DNA of 64,000 nucleotides from Heterostelium multicystogenum. Its lineage: Eukaryota; Evosea; Eumycetozoa; Acytosteliales; Acytosteliaceae. The notes beneath the pieces are model-generated. The model had not been told where the DNA came from, ran no database searches, and saw only the letters and a program-made list of their open reading frames with translations. Location of the stretch: contig RCNN01000492.1 of NCBI GenBank assembly GCA_003667245.1, positions 24,241-88,240 on the forward strand, written 5' to 3'. The position numbers and the translations under genes are program-made. Below, in pieces: positions 21,231 to 30,719 of this stretch; the stretch's first letter is position 1; each line of letters opens with the position of its first letter.

Positions 21231-22611
21231 GTGACAGCTCTGACCCCCCTGCAAACACTCTGGCTGACCGAGACCGTGCGCCTGCGCGAGGAACACGCGG
21301 GTGCCCTGGAAGACCAGGAAGCCAATCGCCTGGCCCGCAGCGTCGGCGGCGATTTGCCCACGCGCATTCAAAACCGCGCGCTGTGGCTGGCCGAACGCGA
21401 TGGCCTGACCGCCGCCCTGACCCGCTGGCTGCAAGGCGCGCGCCTGGCGCTGATCCTGCTGGCGGGCAGTCGCCATTATCAGCGGCGCCGGCCTGGCGTT
21501 TGCCGCGCTCGGCAACGGGTTGGTGCCGGTCAATGTGTTCTGGGCCCTGGGCAGTCTGCTGGGATTGAATCTAATCCTATTGTTGAGCTGGGCCCTGGGC
21601 CTGCTGTTTGCCGGCGAACACGGCGCCAGTCTTGGCCGCCTGTGGTTATGGCTCAGCGAAAAACTCGCCCGCGACGCCAAGGCCGCGCAACTGGCGCCCG
21701 CCCTGCTGCTGTTGCTGCAACGGCGCAAACTCAATCGCTGGGCCGTCGGTGTGCTGGTCAACAGCCTGTGGCTGCTGGCCCTGCTCAGCGCCCTGGTGAT
21801 CCTGCTGACGCTGTTGGCCACCCGGCGCTACGGCTTTGTGTGGGAAACCACCATCCTGCGAGCGGACACCTTTGTCGCCGTGACCCAAACCCTTGGGGCC
21901 CTGCCCGCCTTGCTCGGCTTCAACGTGCCCACTGTCGAAATGATCCGCGCCAGTGGTGATGCCGCCTTGAATATCGAAAGCGCCCGCCAGGCCTGGGCCG
22001 CCTGGCTGGTGGGCGTGCTGCTGGTATACGGCATCCTGCCGCGGCTGATCCTTGCGTTGCTGTGCCTGTGGCGTTGGAAACGTGGGCGCGCCGCCTTGAG
22101 CCTCGACCTTAACCTGCCCGGCTACAGCCAACTGCGTGAACGGCTGATGCCCAGCAGCGAACGGCTTGGGGTCAATGATGCGGCGCCGAACAATTGCACC
22201 ACGTGACCGGCGGCGTCAGTGAACTGGAAAAGCAACGGCGCCCTGCTGGTGGCCATCGAGCTGGACGACCAGCGCCCATGGCCGCCGAAGCTCCCGGCCA
22301 GTGTCAAGGACGCCGGCATCCTCGACAGCCGTGAATCCCGCAACAAGCTGCTGGAGCAACTCACCCGCTTCCCGCCCGCGCGCCTGGCCATCGCCTGCGA
22401 CCCACGCCGCTCGCCGGATCGCGGCAGCCTTGCGCTGATTGCCGAACTGGCCCGCAGCGCCACCGCCACTCGGGTCTGGCTGCTGCAAGCGCCCGCCGGC
22501 CAGGCCCTGGATGCTGAGCGCCTGGGTGATTGGCACACGGCCTTGCAACAACTGGAGATCCCGTTCGCCGATTGCGCGCCGTTCACCTGGCTGGAGACCG
22601 GTCATGACTAA
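21231..22611 (+). CDS. DUF2868 domain-containing membrane protein (frame breaks near 21468 and 22190-22226)
   Basis: About 459 residues. An extra base near 21468 shifts the frame after the first 80 residues. In the second part the same frame runs through an in-frame TGA at 22204-22206; the flanking residues (GVNDAAP, then NGALLVAIELDDQRPWPP) suggest two compensating indels rather than a true stop. Four hydrophobic segments (about residues 76-96, 108-130, 180-200, 255-275) point to an inner-membrane protein. Its stop overlaps the start of the GTPase gene, so the products are likely partners. Function unknown. Confidence 0.75.
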
Positions 22612-23976
22612 GCCCCTGAAACTTGCGGTGGTCGGCCACACCAACGTCGGCAAGACCTCGTTGCTGCGCACGCTCACGCGAGACGTCGGCTTTGGTGAAG
22701 TCTCCCATCGTCCCAGCACCACCCGGCATGTCGAAGGTGCGCGCTTGTCGGTGGACGGTGAAGCCTTGCTGGAGCTGTACGACACGCCGGGCCTGGAAGA
22801 TGCCATCGCCCTGCTCGATTACCTCGAACGCCTGGACCGCCCCGGCGAACGCCTCGACGGCCCGGCACGGCTGGCGCGTTTTCTGGAAGGCAGCGAGGCC
22901 CGGCAACGCTTCGAACAGGAAGCCAAGGTGCTGCGCCAACTGCTCACCTCCGACGCCGGGCTGTATGTGATAGACGCCCGGGAGCCGGTGCTGGCCAAGT
23001 ACCGCGATGAGCTGCAAGTGCTGGCCAGCTGTGGCAAGCCGTTGCTGCCGGTGCTCAATTTTGTCAGCAGCGCCGACCACCGCGAGCCGGACTGGCGCGA
23101 AGCCCTCGCCCGCCTCGGCCTGCACGCGCTGGTGCGTTTCGACAGCGTCGCGCCGCCGGAAGACGGCGAGCGCCGCCTCTATGAAAGCCTCGCCCTGCTG
23201 CTGGAAAACTCCCGTGAGCAACTGGAACGGCTGATCCTTGATCAGGAAGCCCAGCGCCAGGCTCGCCAGCAAAGTGCAGCGCGGTTGATTGCCGAACTGC
23301 TGGTCGACTGCGCCGCCTGCCGCCGCAGCGTGGTCAGCGAAGCCGAGGTAGAACAGCAAGCCATCAGCGAACTGCGCAAAGCCGTGCGCCAGCGCGAACA
23401 GCGTTGCGTGGAAGCCTTGCTCAAGCTGTTCGGCTTCCGCCCGCAGGACGCCGCCGCCAGCGATTTAACCGCTGCTGGACGGGCGCTGGGGCGATGACCT
23501 GTTCAACCCCGAGACCCTCAAGCAACTGGGCGTGCGGGTCGGTGGCGGTATCGCAGCCGGCGCGGCGGCCGGCGCAGGTGTGGATCTACTCGTAGGCGGC
23601 CTGACCCTCGGCGCCGCCGCCCTCGCCGGAGCCATCGCGGGAGGCGCGCTGCAAACTGCCCGCAGTTATGGCAGCCGCCTGCTGGGCAAGATCAAGGGCC
23701 AGCGCGAGCTGACCGTCGACGACAGCGTGCTGCGCCTGTTGGCCCTGCGCCAGCGGCAACTGCTCAAGGCCCTGAACCTGCGGGGCCATGCGGCGATCCA
23801 CAGCATCAAGGTCGACACGCCACAGGACAAGACCTGGCGCGAAGGCAAATTGCCCGAAGCCCTGAACAAGGCCGGGCTCATCCGCAATGGTCGTCCTCAA
23901 CCCGCACCCCAAATTGAGCCAGGCCGAACGCCAGGAACAGGTCGAAGCCCTGGCCCAGCGCCTGGACGAGACCTAA
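22604..23976 (+). CDS. DUF3482 domain-containing GTPase (three frameshifts)
   Basis: About 457 residues with an extra A near 23464 and missing C bases near 23877 and 23893. Era/TrmE-like GTPase: P-loop 'GHTNVGKTSLL' (residues 10-20), G3 'LYDTPGLEDA', and a G4-like 'LNFV' region. The C-terminal DUF3482 part has glycine/alanine-rich hydrophobic segments (about residues 310-355) that may insert into a membrane. Translational overlap with the DUF2868 gene suggests a membrane complex of unknown role. It converges with the HD-domain gene by 4 bases. Confidence 0.82.
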
Positions 23977-24529
23977 GCCGCCAACAACTGCCGGGCCTTG
24001 GATTTCAACACTTCAAGGTCCAGCACCGGCACATGCATTTCCTTGGCTTGTTCATACCAGTGACGCATGCGCAGGCTGACGGCGCACAACGGGTCCTGCT
24101 CGAACGCCCGGGCTTCCTCGGCGGTCATCACGCCGCCCTGGTAACCCAGGGTGCGGCGGCTGGCCTCGCTCAACCGCGCATAGTAGTCCGGCTGGCTGAA
24201 GGTCAGGTAACGCTTGGCCTGCACGTGGTATTCCACCAGTTTTGCCAGGCGCTCGCTGAAGCCCGCCCGGCGCAGATAATCGGCGCCCAGCCGTTCATGG
24301 CTGACCAACGCCATAACCGCCCATGTTTCTCGCCACCTTGGCCGCAGATATGCCCGATATCGTGGAAGAACGCCGCCAGCACCACTTCATCATCGAAGCC
24401 TTCAGCCATGGCCAACTGCGAGGCCTGGGACATGTGTTCGATCTGCGAGACCGGCTCGCCAATGTAATCGGCGGTGCCGTGTTGTTCGTACAGGCCGAAG
24501 ACCTCGGCGATTGCCTGCTCTGCTTTCAT
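23973..24529 (-). CDS. PhnZ-like HD-domain oxygenase of phosphonate degradation (one frameshift)
   Basis: 185 residues if a missing A near 24318 is added. HD fold with di-iron ligands His32 ('QIEHMSQA'), His56-Asp57 ('FFHDIGH') and further histidines. It keeps the Tyr22-x-x-Glu25 element ('YIGE'); PhnZ uses Tyr24 and Glu27, with His34 and His58/Asp59, the same spacing. PhnZ cleaves the C-P bond of 2-amino-1-hydroxyethylphosphonate to glycine and phosphate. Start overlaps the FAD oxidoreductase stop (TGATG), so it is the last gene of the transport operon. Confidence 0.83.
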
Positions 24530-25655
24530 CACGCACTCCCCCACAGCTCAGTGATATTGCGCTCGGCCATCGCCGGCCCGACGCTCATGCCCACGCCGGT
24601 GTGCATCAACGCCGCGCTCACCCCCGGCGCCGCCCGCGTGAACGAGAACGGCCCCGGCCCACGGGAACCATAGACGCCCTGCCAGCGCTCCACGACCTGG
24701 ATCTGGCAGCCCAGGGTATGTTCGGCCAGTTCGATCATCCAGTTGTCCACCTGTTCGGCGTTGAACGGTGAAGGATCGCTGCCGTAATGGTGAGAATCCC
24801 CGATGATCAGTTCGCCATAGGGTGTCGGGCTGATCAGCAGGTGAATACCGTTTTCATGCAGGTGCGGTACATCCCGCAGAATTTCGGCCTGTACCGGCGC
24901 GGCTTCCGGCAAATCGGCGAAGGCGCCGTAGTGCACGCAGCTGAGGCCGGTCAGCAGCGCGTGTTGCAGGTTCAACTCCACCACTGGCCGGGCGCGCAGC
25001 ATTTGCAGGCGGCAGATTTGCGGGTTGAGTTCGGCAATCTGCTCGGCCAGCAGCGTCTGGTAGTCGTGACCGGAGCAGACAATGATCTGCTCGCCGCGAA
25101 AGGAGCCGGCAGTGGTGTGCACCTGGCCGGTTCGATGTCGCGCACCAGGGTGGAGAAATGAAACTCCACGCTCAGTTCGCGGCTGAGGTAGTTGATCAGC
25201 GCCGGGATAGCCTCGCGCGAATACAGTTGTTGATCATCCAGGCCGTGAAGCGCAGCGCGGTGATGGGGCGAACCGGCCACCGTACAGCTCGTGCAGGGCG
25301 GCGCCTTGCAGCAACTTGACGCGATAAACCGTGTTCTTGCGCGCGACCGGCGCAGAAGGCTTCAAGCAAGTGTTCTTCGGCTTCGGTGCGGGCGAACAAA
25401 TAAGAGCCGTTGCGCTTGAGCTGGATGCCGGCGAGTTGCGCCCACTGGCCCCAGATTTCGCGGCTTTCCCGCGCCAGGTCGAGCATCGGCCCGGGCGGCT
25501 GGCCGGTGACCAGTGCCTGGCCGAAGTTGCGCACGGAAGCACCCAGCGGTTGTGCCGCTGCGCTCGAAGACCTTGACCTTGAGGCCGCGTTTGGCAGCGG
25601 CAAAGGCATGGGACAGGCCGAGGATGCCGGCGCCGATGATCAGCAGTTGTGTCAT
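24529..25655 (-). CDS. FAD-dependent oxidoreductase of phosphonate operons (TIGR03364-like, four frameshifts)
   Basis: About 375 residues after correcting indels near 25558, 25350, 25275 and 25128. DAO-type fold: '[20 protein letters not shown]' at residues 4-23, and a C-terminal '[17 protein letters not shown]' with the glycine-rich element of glycine-oxidase-like enzymes. The family is found beside 2-aminoethylphosphonate transport genes; related proteins act on N-methylated aminoethylphosphonates. It probably oxidises an amino-phosphonate before the HD enzyme acts. One of the most damaged frames in the window. Confidence 0.82.
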
Positions 25656-25665
25656 GAAGACCTCT

Positions 25666-25772
25666 CGTTCCCACGCTCCGCGTGGGAATGCATCCTGTGA
25701 CGCTCCGCGTCACGACTACAAAAGCGGACGCAGAGCGTCCAGCGCCGCGTTCCCACGCAGAGCGTGGGAACG
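25666..25772. repeat. Intergenic repeat with GTTCCCACGC hairpins, copy 1
   Basis: A 107-base element built of nested inverted repeats: CGTTCCCACGC..GCGTGGGAA at the left, TGACGC..GCGTCA in the middle, and CGTTCCCACGCAGAGCGTGG at the right. It lies between the binding-protein and FAD-oxidoreductase genes. A second copy is at 29729-29835. Confidence 0.9.
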
Positions 25773-25780
25773 ATCGGTGG

Positions 25781-26797
25781 TTATTGTTTTTCCGACTTGC
25801 CGTCATAGCGCTTGCGCCATTCGGTCAGGATGCTGTCGCGGTTTTTCGACGCCCAGGCAAAGTCATTCTTGATCAACCGCTGCTCGTAGTCCGCCGGCAA
25901 CTCGGTCTGCGGCTTGGCGATGCCCGGCTGGGCCAGTACCGCGAAGTTTTCCTTGTACAGCTCCATCGCCGCGGGGCTGGCGGAGAAGTCGGCGAGTTTC
26001 TGTGCCGCGTCTGCGTGGGCAGTGCCCTTGATCACGGCAGTGGCTTCGATATCCCAGCCCAGGCCTTCTTTCGGCAGGATGATGTCCAGCGGTGCGCCCT
26101 GGCGCTTCAGCTGAACGGCCGGGTATTCGAAGGAAATGCCGATCGGGAATTCACCCGAGGCCGCCAGCTTGCACGGCTTGGAACCGGAGTGAACGTACTG
26201 GCCGATGTTCTGGTGCAGGTCGTCCATGTACTGCCAGCCCTGCTTCTCGCCGAAGGTCTGCAACCAGGCACTCACATCCAGGAAACCGGTGCCGGACGAG
26301 GCCGGGTTGGGCATCACGATCTTGCCCTTGTACTCAGGCTTGGTCAGGTCCTGCCAGCTCACCGGCTTGCTCAGGCCCTGCTTTTCGCTTCGACGGTGTT
26401 GAAGCAGATGGTCGCAGCCCACACGTCCATGCCGACCCAGGCCGGCGGGTTGGCGGCGTCGCGGTAGTTCGTACCGATCTTGCTCAAATCTGCCGGTGCG
26501 TAGTTTTGCAGCATGCCCTGCTGATCGAGAATCGCCAGGCTGGAAGCGGCCAGGCCCCAGACCACATCAGCCTGCGGGCGGGCTTTTTCGGCCAGCAGCT
26601 TGGGCGGTGATGATGCCGGTGGAATCGCGCACCCATTTGATCTCGATGTCCGGGTTAACCTTTTCAAAGGCCTGTTTGTAGGTCTTCAATTGCTCGGCTT
26701 CGAGGGCCGTGTACACGGTCAACTCGGTCTTGGCGGCAAAGGCATTCAGGCTGAACGCAGTGAGCACAGCAGCGGCTAACGCCAGGGGCTTGAACAT
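25781..26797 (-). CDS. 2-Aminoethylphosphonate ABC transporter substrate-binding protein (two frameshifts)
   Basis: 338 residues with an extra C near 26600 and a missing A near 26382. Signal peptide at residues 1-22 ('SLNAFA'). Iron/AfuA-like class of binding protein ('[15 protein letters not shown]', 'VVWGLAASS', '[12 protein letters not shown]'), the type used by TIGR03261 aminoethylphosphonate importers. It is the third gene of the ABC operon, separated from the downstream FAD gene by the 107-base repeat. Confidence 0.87.
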
Positions 26798-26820
26798 GGT
26801 GCAGTTCCTTTATGGGTGAA

Positions 26821-28545
26821 TTATTGGCCGGGCGCGGTTTGGCGCCAGGCCTGGGAGCGGCGCAACAAGCCGCGTGAGGCCCACGCCAGCAGCAAGGACA
26901 CGCCCGCCGAGGTGAACAGGATCAGGGTCGACATGGCCGCCGCACCGCCGACGTTGCCGGCGTCGTCCATGTTCAGTACGGCGACGGCGGCGAGGATGGT
27001 GTCGGGGCTGTAGAGGAAGATCGCGGCGGAGACGGTGGTCATCGCCGAGACGAACAGGTAGCGCACGATGTCCAGCAGCGCCGGCAGGCAGATCGGCACG
27101 GTGACCCGCAGGTAATGGCGGTACAGCGGCGCCTTCAGCGACAGCGCGGCGGCTTCGAATTCCGCGTCCAGTTGGCGCAGGGCCGTGGTGGCGGTCATTT
27201 GGGCGGTGGTCAAATAGTGAGCAATGGTGCACACCACCAGCAACGTCATGGTGCCGTAGAGCACATGCAGCGGGTTGCCGTTGAGGTTGAAAAAGAACAC
27301 GTAGCCCAGGCCGAGCACCAACCCCGGCACCGCCATCGGCACGAAGCTGAGCATGCGCAGCGCCAGGTTCAGGCCTTCTGGCCCCTGGTCTTTTCCATCA
27401 GGTAGGCGCCGGTGAAGATCAGCACGCTGCCGATCAACGCGGTGCACAAGGCCATGGTGATGCTGTTGCGGTAGGCCAGCCAGCCGCCGCCGGCCGTGTC
27501 TTCGAACTGGTAGTGGGCCAGGGACAGCGACAGGTTGTAGGGCCAGAATTTCACCAGGGATGAGTAGACCGCCATGCCGAACACCAGCAGCAGGATCGCG
27601 CAGATCAGCAGGACGATGGCCAGGTAGCAGCCATCCCGCAGTTTCGACGGTGCCGGCTGGAACACCTGGGCGCGGCCGCTCATGGAGTCGCCGTGACGAC
27701 GGCGTAGCCAGGCGTCGACACCGAAGCTGAACAGTGCCGGCAGCAGCAGGACCATGCCGATCAAGGCACCGCGGCCGAATTGCTGCTGGCCGACCACGGC
27801 TTTGTAGGCTTCCAGCGCCAACACTTGGTAGTCGCCGCCCACTACAACAGGCACACCGAAGTCGGTGATGGTCAGGGTGAACACCAGGCAAAACGCGGCA
27901 AACACGGCCTGGCGCGTCGCCGGCCAGGTGATGCTGCGAAACGCCCGGGCGGGACTCGCGCCCATGCTCGATGCGGCATCGAACAAACGTGCATCCGCCA
28001 GGGAAAAGCGCCGACAACAGGATCATCAAGGCATGGGGAAAGGTGTAGATCACTTCGCCGAGGACGATGCCCCAGAAGCCATAGATGTTGTCCGACAGCA
28101 GCCCGCGCAACATGCCCTGGTTGCCGAACAGGTAGACCAGCGCAATCCCGGGCAACATCGACGGCGCCATCAACGGCAGCAGCGACATGCCGCGCCAGAT
28201 CGCCTTGCCGGGAATCAGCGTGCGTTGCAGCGCGTAGGCAAACAGGTAAGCCAGCGGTACGACGATGACCGCCACGCTGCCGGAAACCTTCAGGCTGTTA
28301 CCCAGCAACCAGTGGAAGTTATCGCTGGTGACCAACTCCCGCGCCGCCACCAGGCCACCGCCCTGCCCGGCTTCACTGCTGAAGCCGCGCCAGAAGATCG
28401 CCAGCAGCGGCATCAGCACCGCGACGCCCAGCAGGCAGAGCCAGAGCAGCTTGCCGCCGATAACAAAAATACGGTCGCCGAGTTCGGCACGGGAAACCTG
28501 ACGAGCCACGTTATCGGGTATCGGCAGAGTCATATCGCGGGCCAT
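26821..28545 (-). CDS. 2-Aminoethylphosphonate ABC transporter permease (two frameshifts)
   Basis: 574 residues when an extra T near 28005 and a missing C near 27383 are corrected. A fused permease with two binding-protein-dependent transport domains, about twelve hydrophobic segments, and EAA-loop-like regions 'DAASSMGASPARAFRSITWP' and 'FEAAALSLKAPLYRHYLRVT'. The length and duplication fit TIGR03262. ATG at 28545 follows the ATPase stop by one base (TGAGATG). Confidence 0.87.
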   Translation of the reverse strand: MARDMTLPIPDNVARQVSRAELGDRIFVIGGKLLWLCLLGVAVLMPLLAIFWRGFSSEAGQGGGLVAARELVTSDNFHWLLGNSLKVSGSVAVIVVPLAYLFAYALQRTLIPGKAIWRGMSLLPLMAPSMLPGIALVYLFGNQGMLRGLLSDNIYGFWGIVLGEVIYTFPHALMILLSALFPGGCTFVRCRIEHGRESRPGVSQHHLAGDAPGRVCRVLPGVHPDHHRLRCACCSGRRLPSVGAGSLQSRGRPAAIRPRCLDRHGPAAAGTVQLRCRRLATPSSRRLHERPRPGVPAGTVETAGWLLPGHRPADLRDPAAGVRHGGLLIPGEILALQPVAVPGPLPVRRHGRRRLAGLPQQHHHGLVHRVDRQRADLHRRLPDGKDQGPEGLNLALRMLSFVPMAVPGLVLGLGYVFFFNLNGNPLHVLYGTMTLLVVCTIAHYLTTAQMTATTALRQLDAEFEAAALSLKAPLYRHYLRVTVPICLPALLDIVRYLFVSAMTTVSAAIFLYSPDTILAAVAVLNMDDAGNVGGAAAMSTLILFTSAGVSLLLAWASRGLLRRSQAWRQTAPGQ

Positions 28546-28546
28546 C

Positions 28547-29610
28547 TCAGGCAAACACCTGCAGGCTGCGCGGGGGCAGCGCGACCCAGATGTCCTGGGC
28601 GCCAAGACGCGGCATGGCTTCCGGGGCCAGTTCGGCCAGCAGCGGATGGCCGGGCAGTTGGTCCAGCTCGAAGCTCATGCGGCAGCGGTTGCCGAGGAAA
28701 GTGATCTCGCGGACCTTGGCCGGGAACAGGTTTTCTTCATGCACCGGCGGGTTGACGCTGATGCTTCCGGGCGGCAGAACAGACGGCCCGATTTCGCGAC
28801 GCCTGCGTTGTCCGCCAGGCGCATATTCATGCCGCCAACCTGAGCGTGGCTGGCGCTGTTGCGACTGAACGGCAGCCAGTTGCCCTGGCCGACGAACTCG
28901 GCCACGAACGGTGTGGCCGGGCGGTCGTAGATTTCCTGGGGCGTGGCGTACTGCTCGACCTTGCCGTTGTTCATCACAGCGATGCGGTCGGCCATCAGCA
29001 TGGCCTCGTCCTGGTTGTGGGTGACCATCAGGGTGGTGATGCCCAAGCGGCGCTGCAATTGGCGCAGCTCGGTGCACAGATGCTCGCGCACCCGGGCGTC
29101 GAGGGCCGACATGGGTTCGTCCAGCAGCAGCAAGGACGGCGCCGGCGCTAGGGCGCGAGCCAGTGCCACACGCTGTTGTTGGCCGCCGGAAAGTTGGCCG
29201 GGGTATTTCTTTTCGCTGCCCACCAAACCCACCAGTTCGAGCATCTGCCCGACACGCTTGCGCACTTCATCGCGGCCACTGCCGGTGAGGCCGTAGCCGA
29301 TGTTCGCTTCGACGGTGAGATTGGGAAACAGCGCGTAGGACTGGAACAGAATGCCGTAGTCCCGAGCCTGGGGTGCCAGTAGGGAAACATCGCGGTCGCC
29401 GAGGTACAACTCGCCGCTGTCCTGGCGCTCCAGGCCGGCGATGCAGCGTAGCAAGGTGGTCTTGCCGCAGCCCGACGGGCCCAGCAGGCACACCAGTTCG
29501 CCAGCGGCGACGTCCAGGGACACATTATCCAGCGCGGTGAAGGCGCCGAAGCGTTTCTGTACACCGCGCACCTTCATTGGCGCGCCGGGATTAGTCATGG
29601 CTGTGTTCAT
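28547..29610 (-). CDS. 2-Aminoethylphosphonate ABC transporter ATP-binding protein (one frameshift)
   Basis: 354 residues when one missing C near 28765 is restored. Walker A '[11 protein letters not shown]' (about residues 44-54), signature '[16 protein letters not shown]', Walker B '[12 protein letters not shown]' and H-loop 'MVTHNQDEA'; C-terminal TOBE-like part. First gene of the operon after a 226-base intergenic region containing the second GTTCCCACGC repeat. An in-frame alternative start lies at 29598. Confidence 0.9.
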
Positions 29611-29728
29611 GGAGGCACCTCATCAAACTGATGAAGGTCATCCTAGGCAGGCAATGCGTCCCTCTTGTGGCAGAAAGGCAAAACGTGGCGATAGTGGTAT
29701 TGGTGGATTTGGGTTGTGCCAACAGATT

Positions 29729-29835
29729 GTTCCCTACGCTCTGCGTGGGAATACATCCTGTGACGCTCCGCGTCACGACCTTAAGAGCGGACGCGGAGCG
29801 TCCAGGCCAGCATTCCCACGCAGAGCGTGGGAACG
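29729..29835. repeat. Intergenic repeat with GTTCCCACGC hairpins, copy 2
   Basis: Same architecture and middle segment (CATCCTGTGACGCTCCGCGT) as copy 1 at 25666-25772, with scattered substitutions. Sits between the LysR regulator and the ABC ATPase gene, so the two copies bracket exactly the three transporter genes. Confidence 0.9.
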
Positions 29836-29836
29836 A

Positions 29837-30703
29837 TCAGAGCGGCGACATTTCCTGCGCCAACCCCAGGAACGCTGCCGGCAACCGCGCGCCCTTTCGC
29901 TCTTTGAGGCAGTACAAATACTCGGGAATCTGCGGTGCATTTTCGATGGTCAGCACGCGCAATTGCGGATCGTGGGGCACTTCCTGGCGGGCAATGATGC
30001 TGATGCCGATATTGCGCAGCACTGCCTCACGGATCGATTCCCGGCTGCCGATCTCCAGCAGCGGCCCGTAACTCACGCCAGCGCCCTGTAACATCTCTTC
30101 AGTCAATCGGCGGGTGGTGGAGCCCGGCTCGCGCATCAGCAAGGTATGCCCGGCCAGCGCAGTCAGCGGTACATGATCAAGCACTGCCAGCGGGATGATT
30201 GCGATGCACCGCCAGCACCAGCGGGTCCATGCCCAGTACCCGCCGGATCAGGCGCGGGTCTTCAAGCAATTGGGATGAGGCAGCGACGTCGACGCGGTAG
30301 TCATCCAGCGCTTCCAGCACCTGCTGGGAGTTGCCGATCTCCACCCGAAACCTCGACCTGCGGCAGCCGCTCGCGGAAGGTCTTGACCAGGTCGAGGATG
30401 TAATAAGGCGCCGTCGCGGCAATCCTCAAGGCCCCTTGTACCTGGCCACTGTTGCGCAGGAAAAACTCGATATCCGCTTCCTGCTGCAACAGCGCCTTGA
30501 CCATCGGCAACAGCCGCGCGCCTTCGTCGCTGACGGTCAGGCGGCGCCCGCCACGGTAGAACAATTCCACCGAGTACTGGCTTTCCAGGTGACGAATCTG
30601 GGTGGTCACCGTGGGCTGGCTGAGCCCGAGCTTTTTTCGCCGCCTGGGTAATGCTGCCCAGGCGGGCGACCATGTAAAACGCCTTCAGCTCGGCACTCAG
30701 CAC
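29837..30703 (-). CDS. LysR family regulator of the aminoethylphosphonate operon (three frameshifts)
   Basis: 287 residues with single extra bases near 30638, 30346 and 30195. N-terminal winged helix ('AFYMVARLGSITQAAKKLGL' in the restored frame) and a substrate-binding domain with 'HTLLMREPGSTTRRLTEEML' and 'SRESIREAVLRNIGISIIAR'. Same strand and upstream of the transport genes. The TIGR03339-type regulators of phosphonate loci fit by context. The start is a GTG at 30703. Confidence 0.82.
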
Positions 30704-30719
30704 ACCACCCTCTCATCGA

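Noticed and set aside
22204..22206. In-frame TGA in the DUF2868 gene considered as selenocysteine or a true gene end
   Set aside because: No SECIS-like hairpin or Sec-type context was seen, the same frame continues with family-like sequence, and nearby indels explain it.
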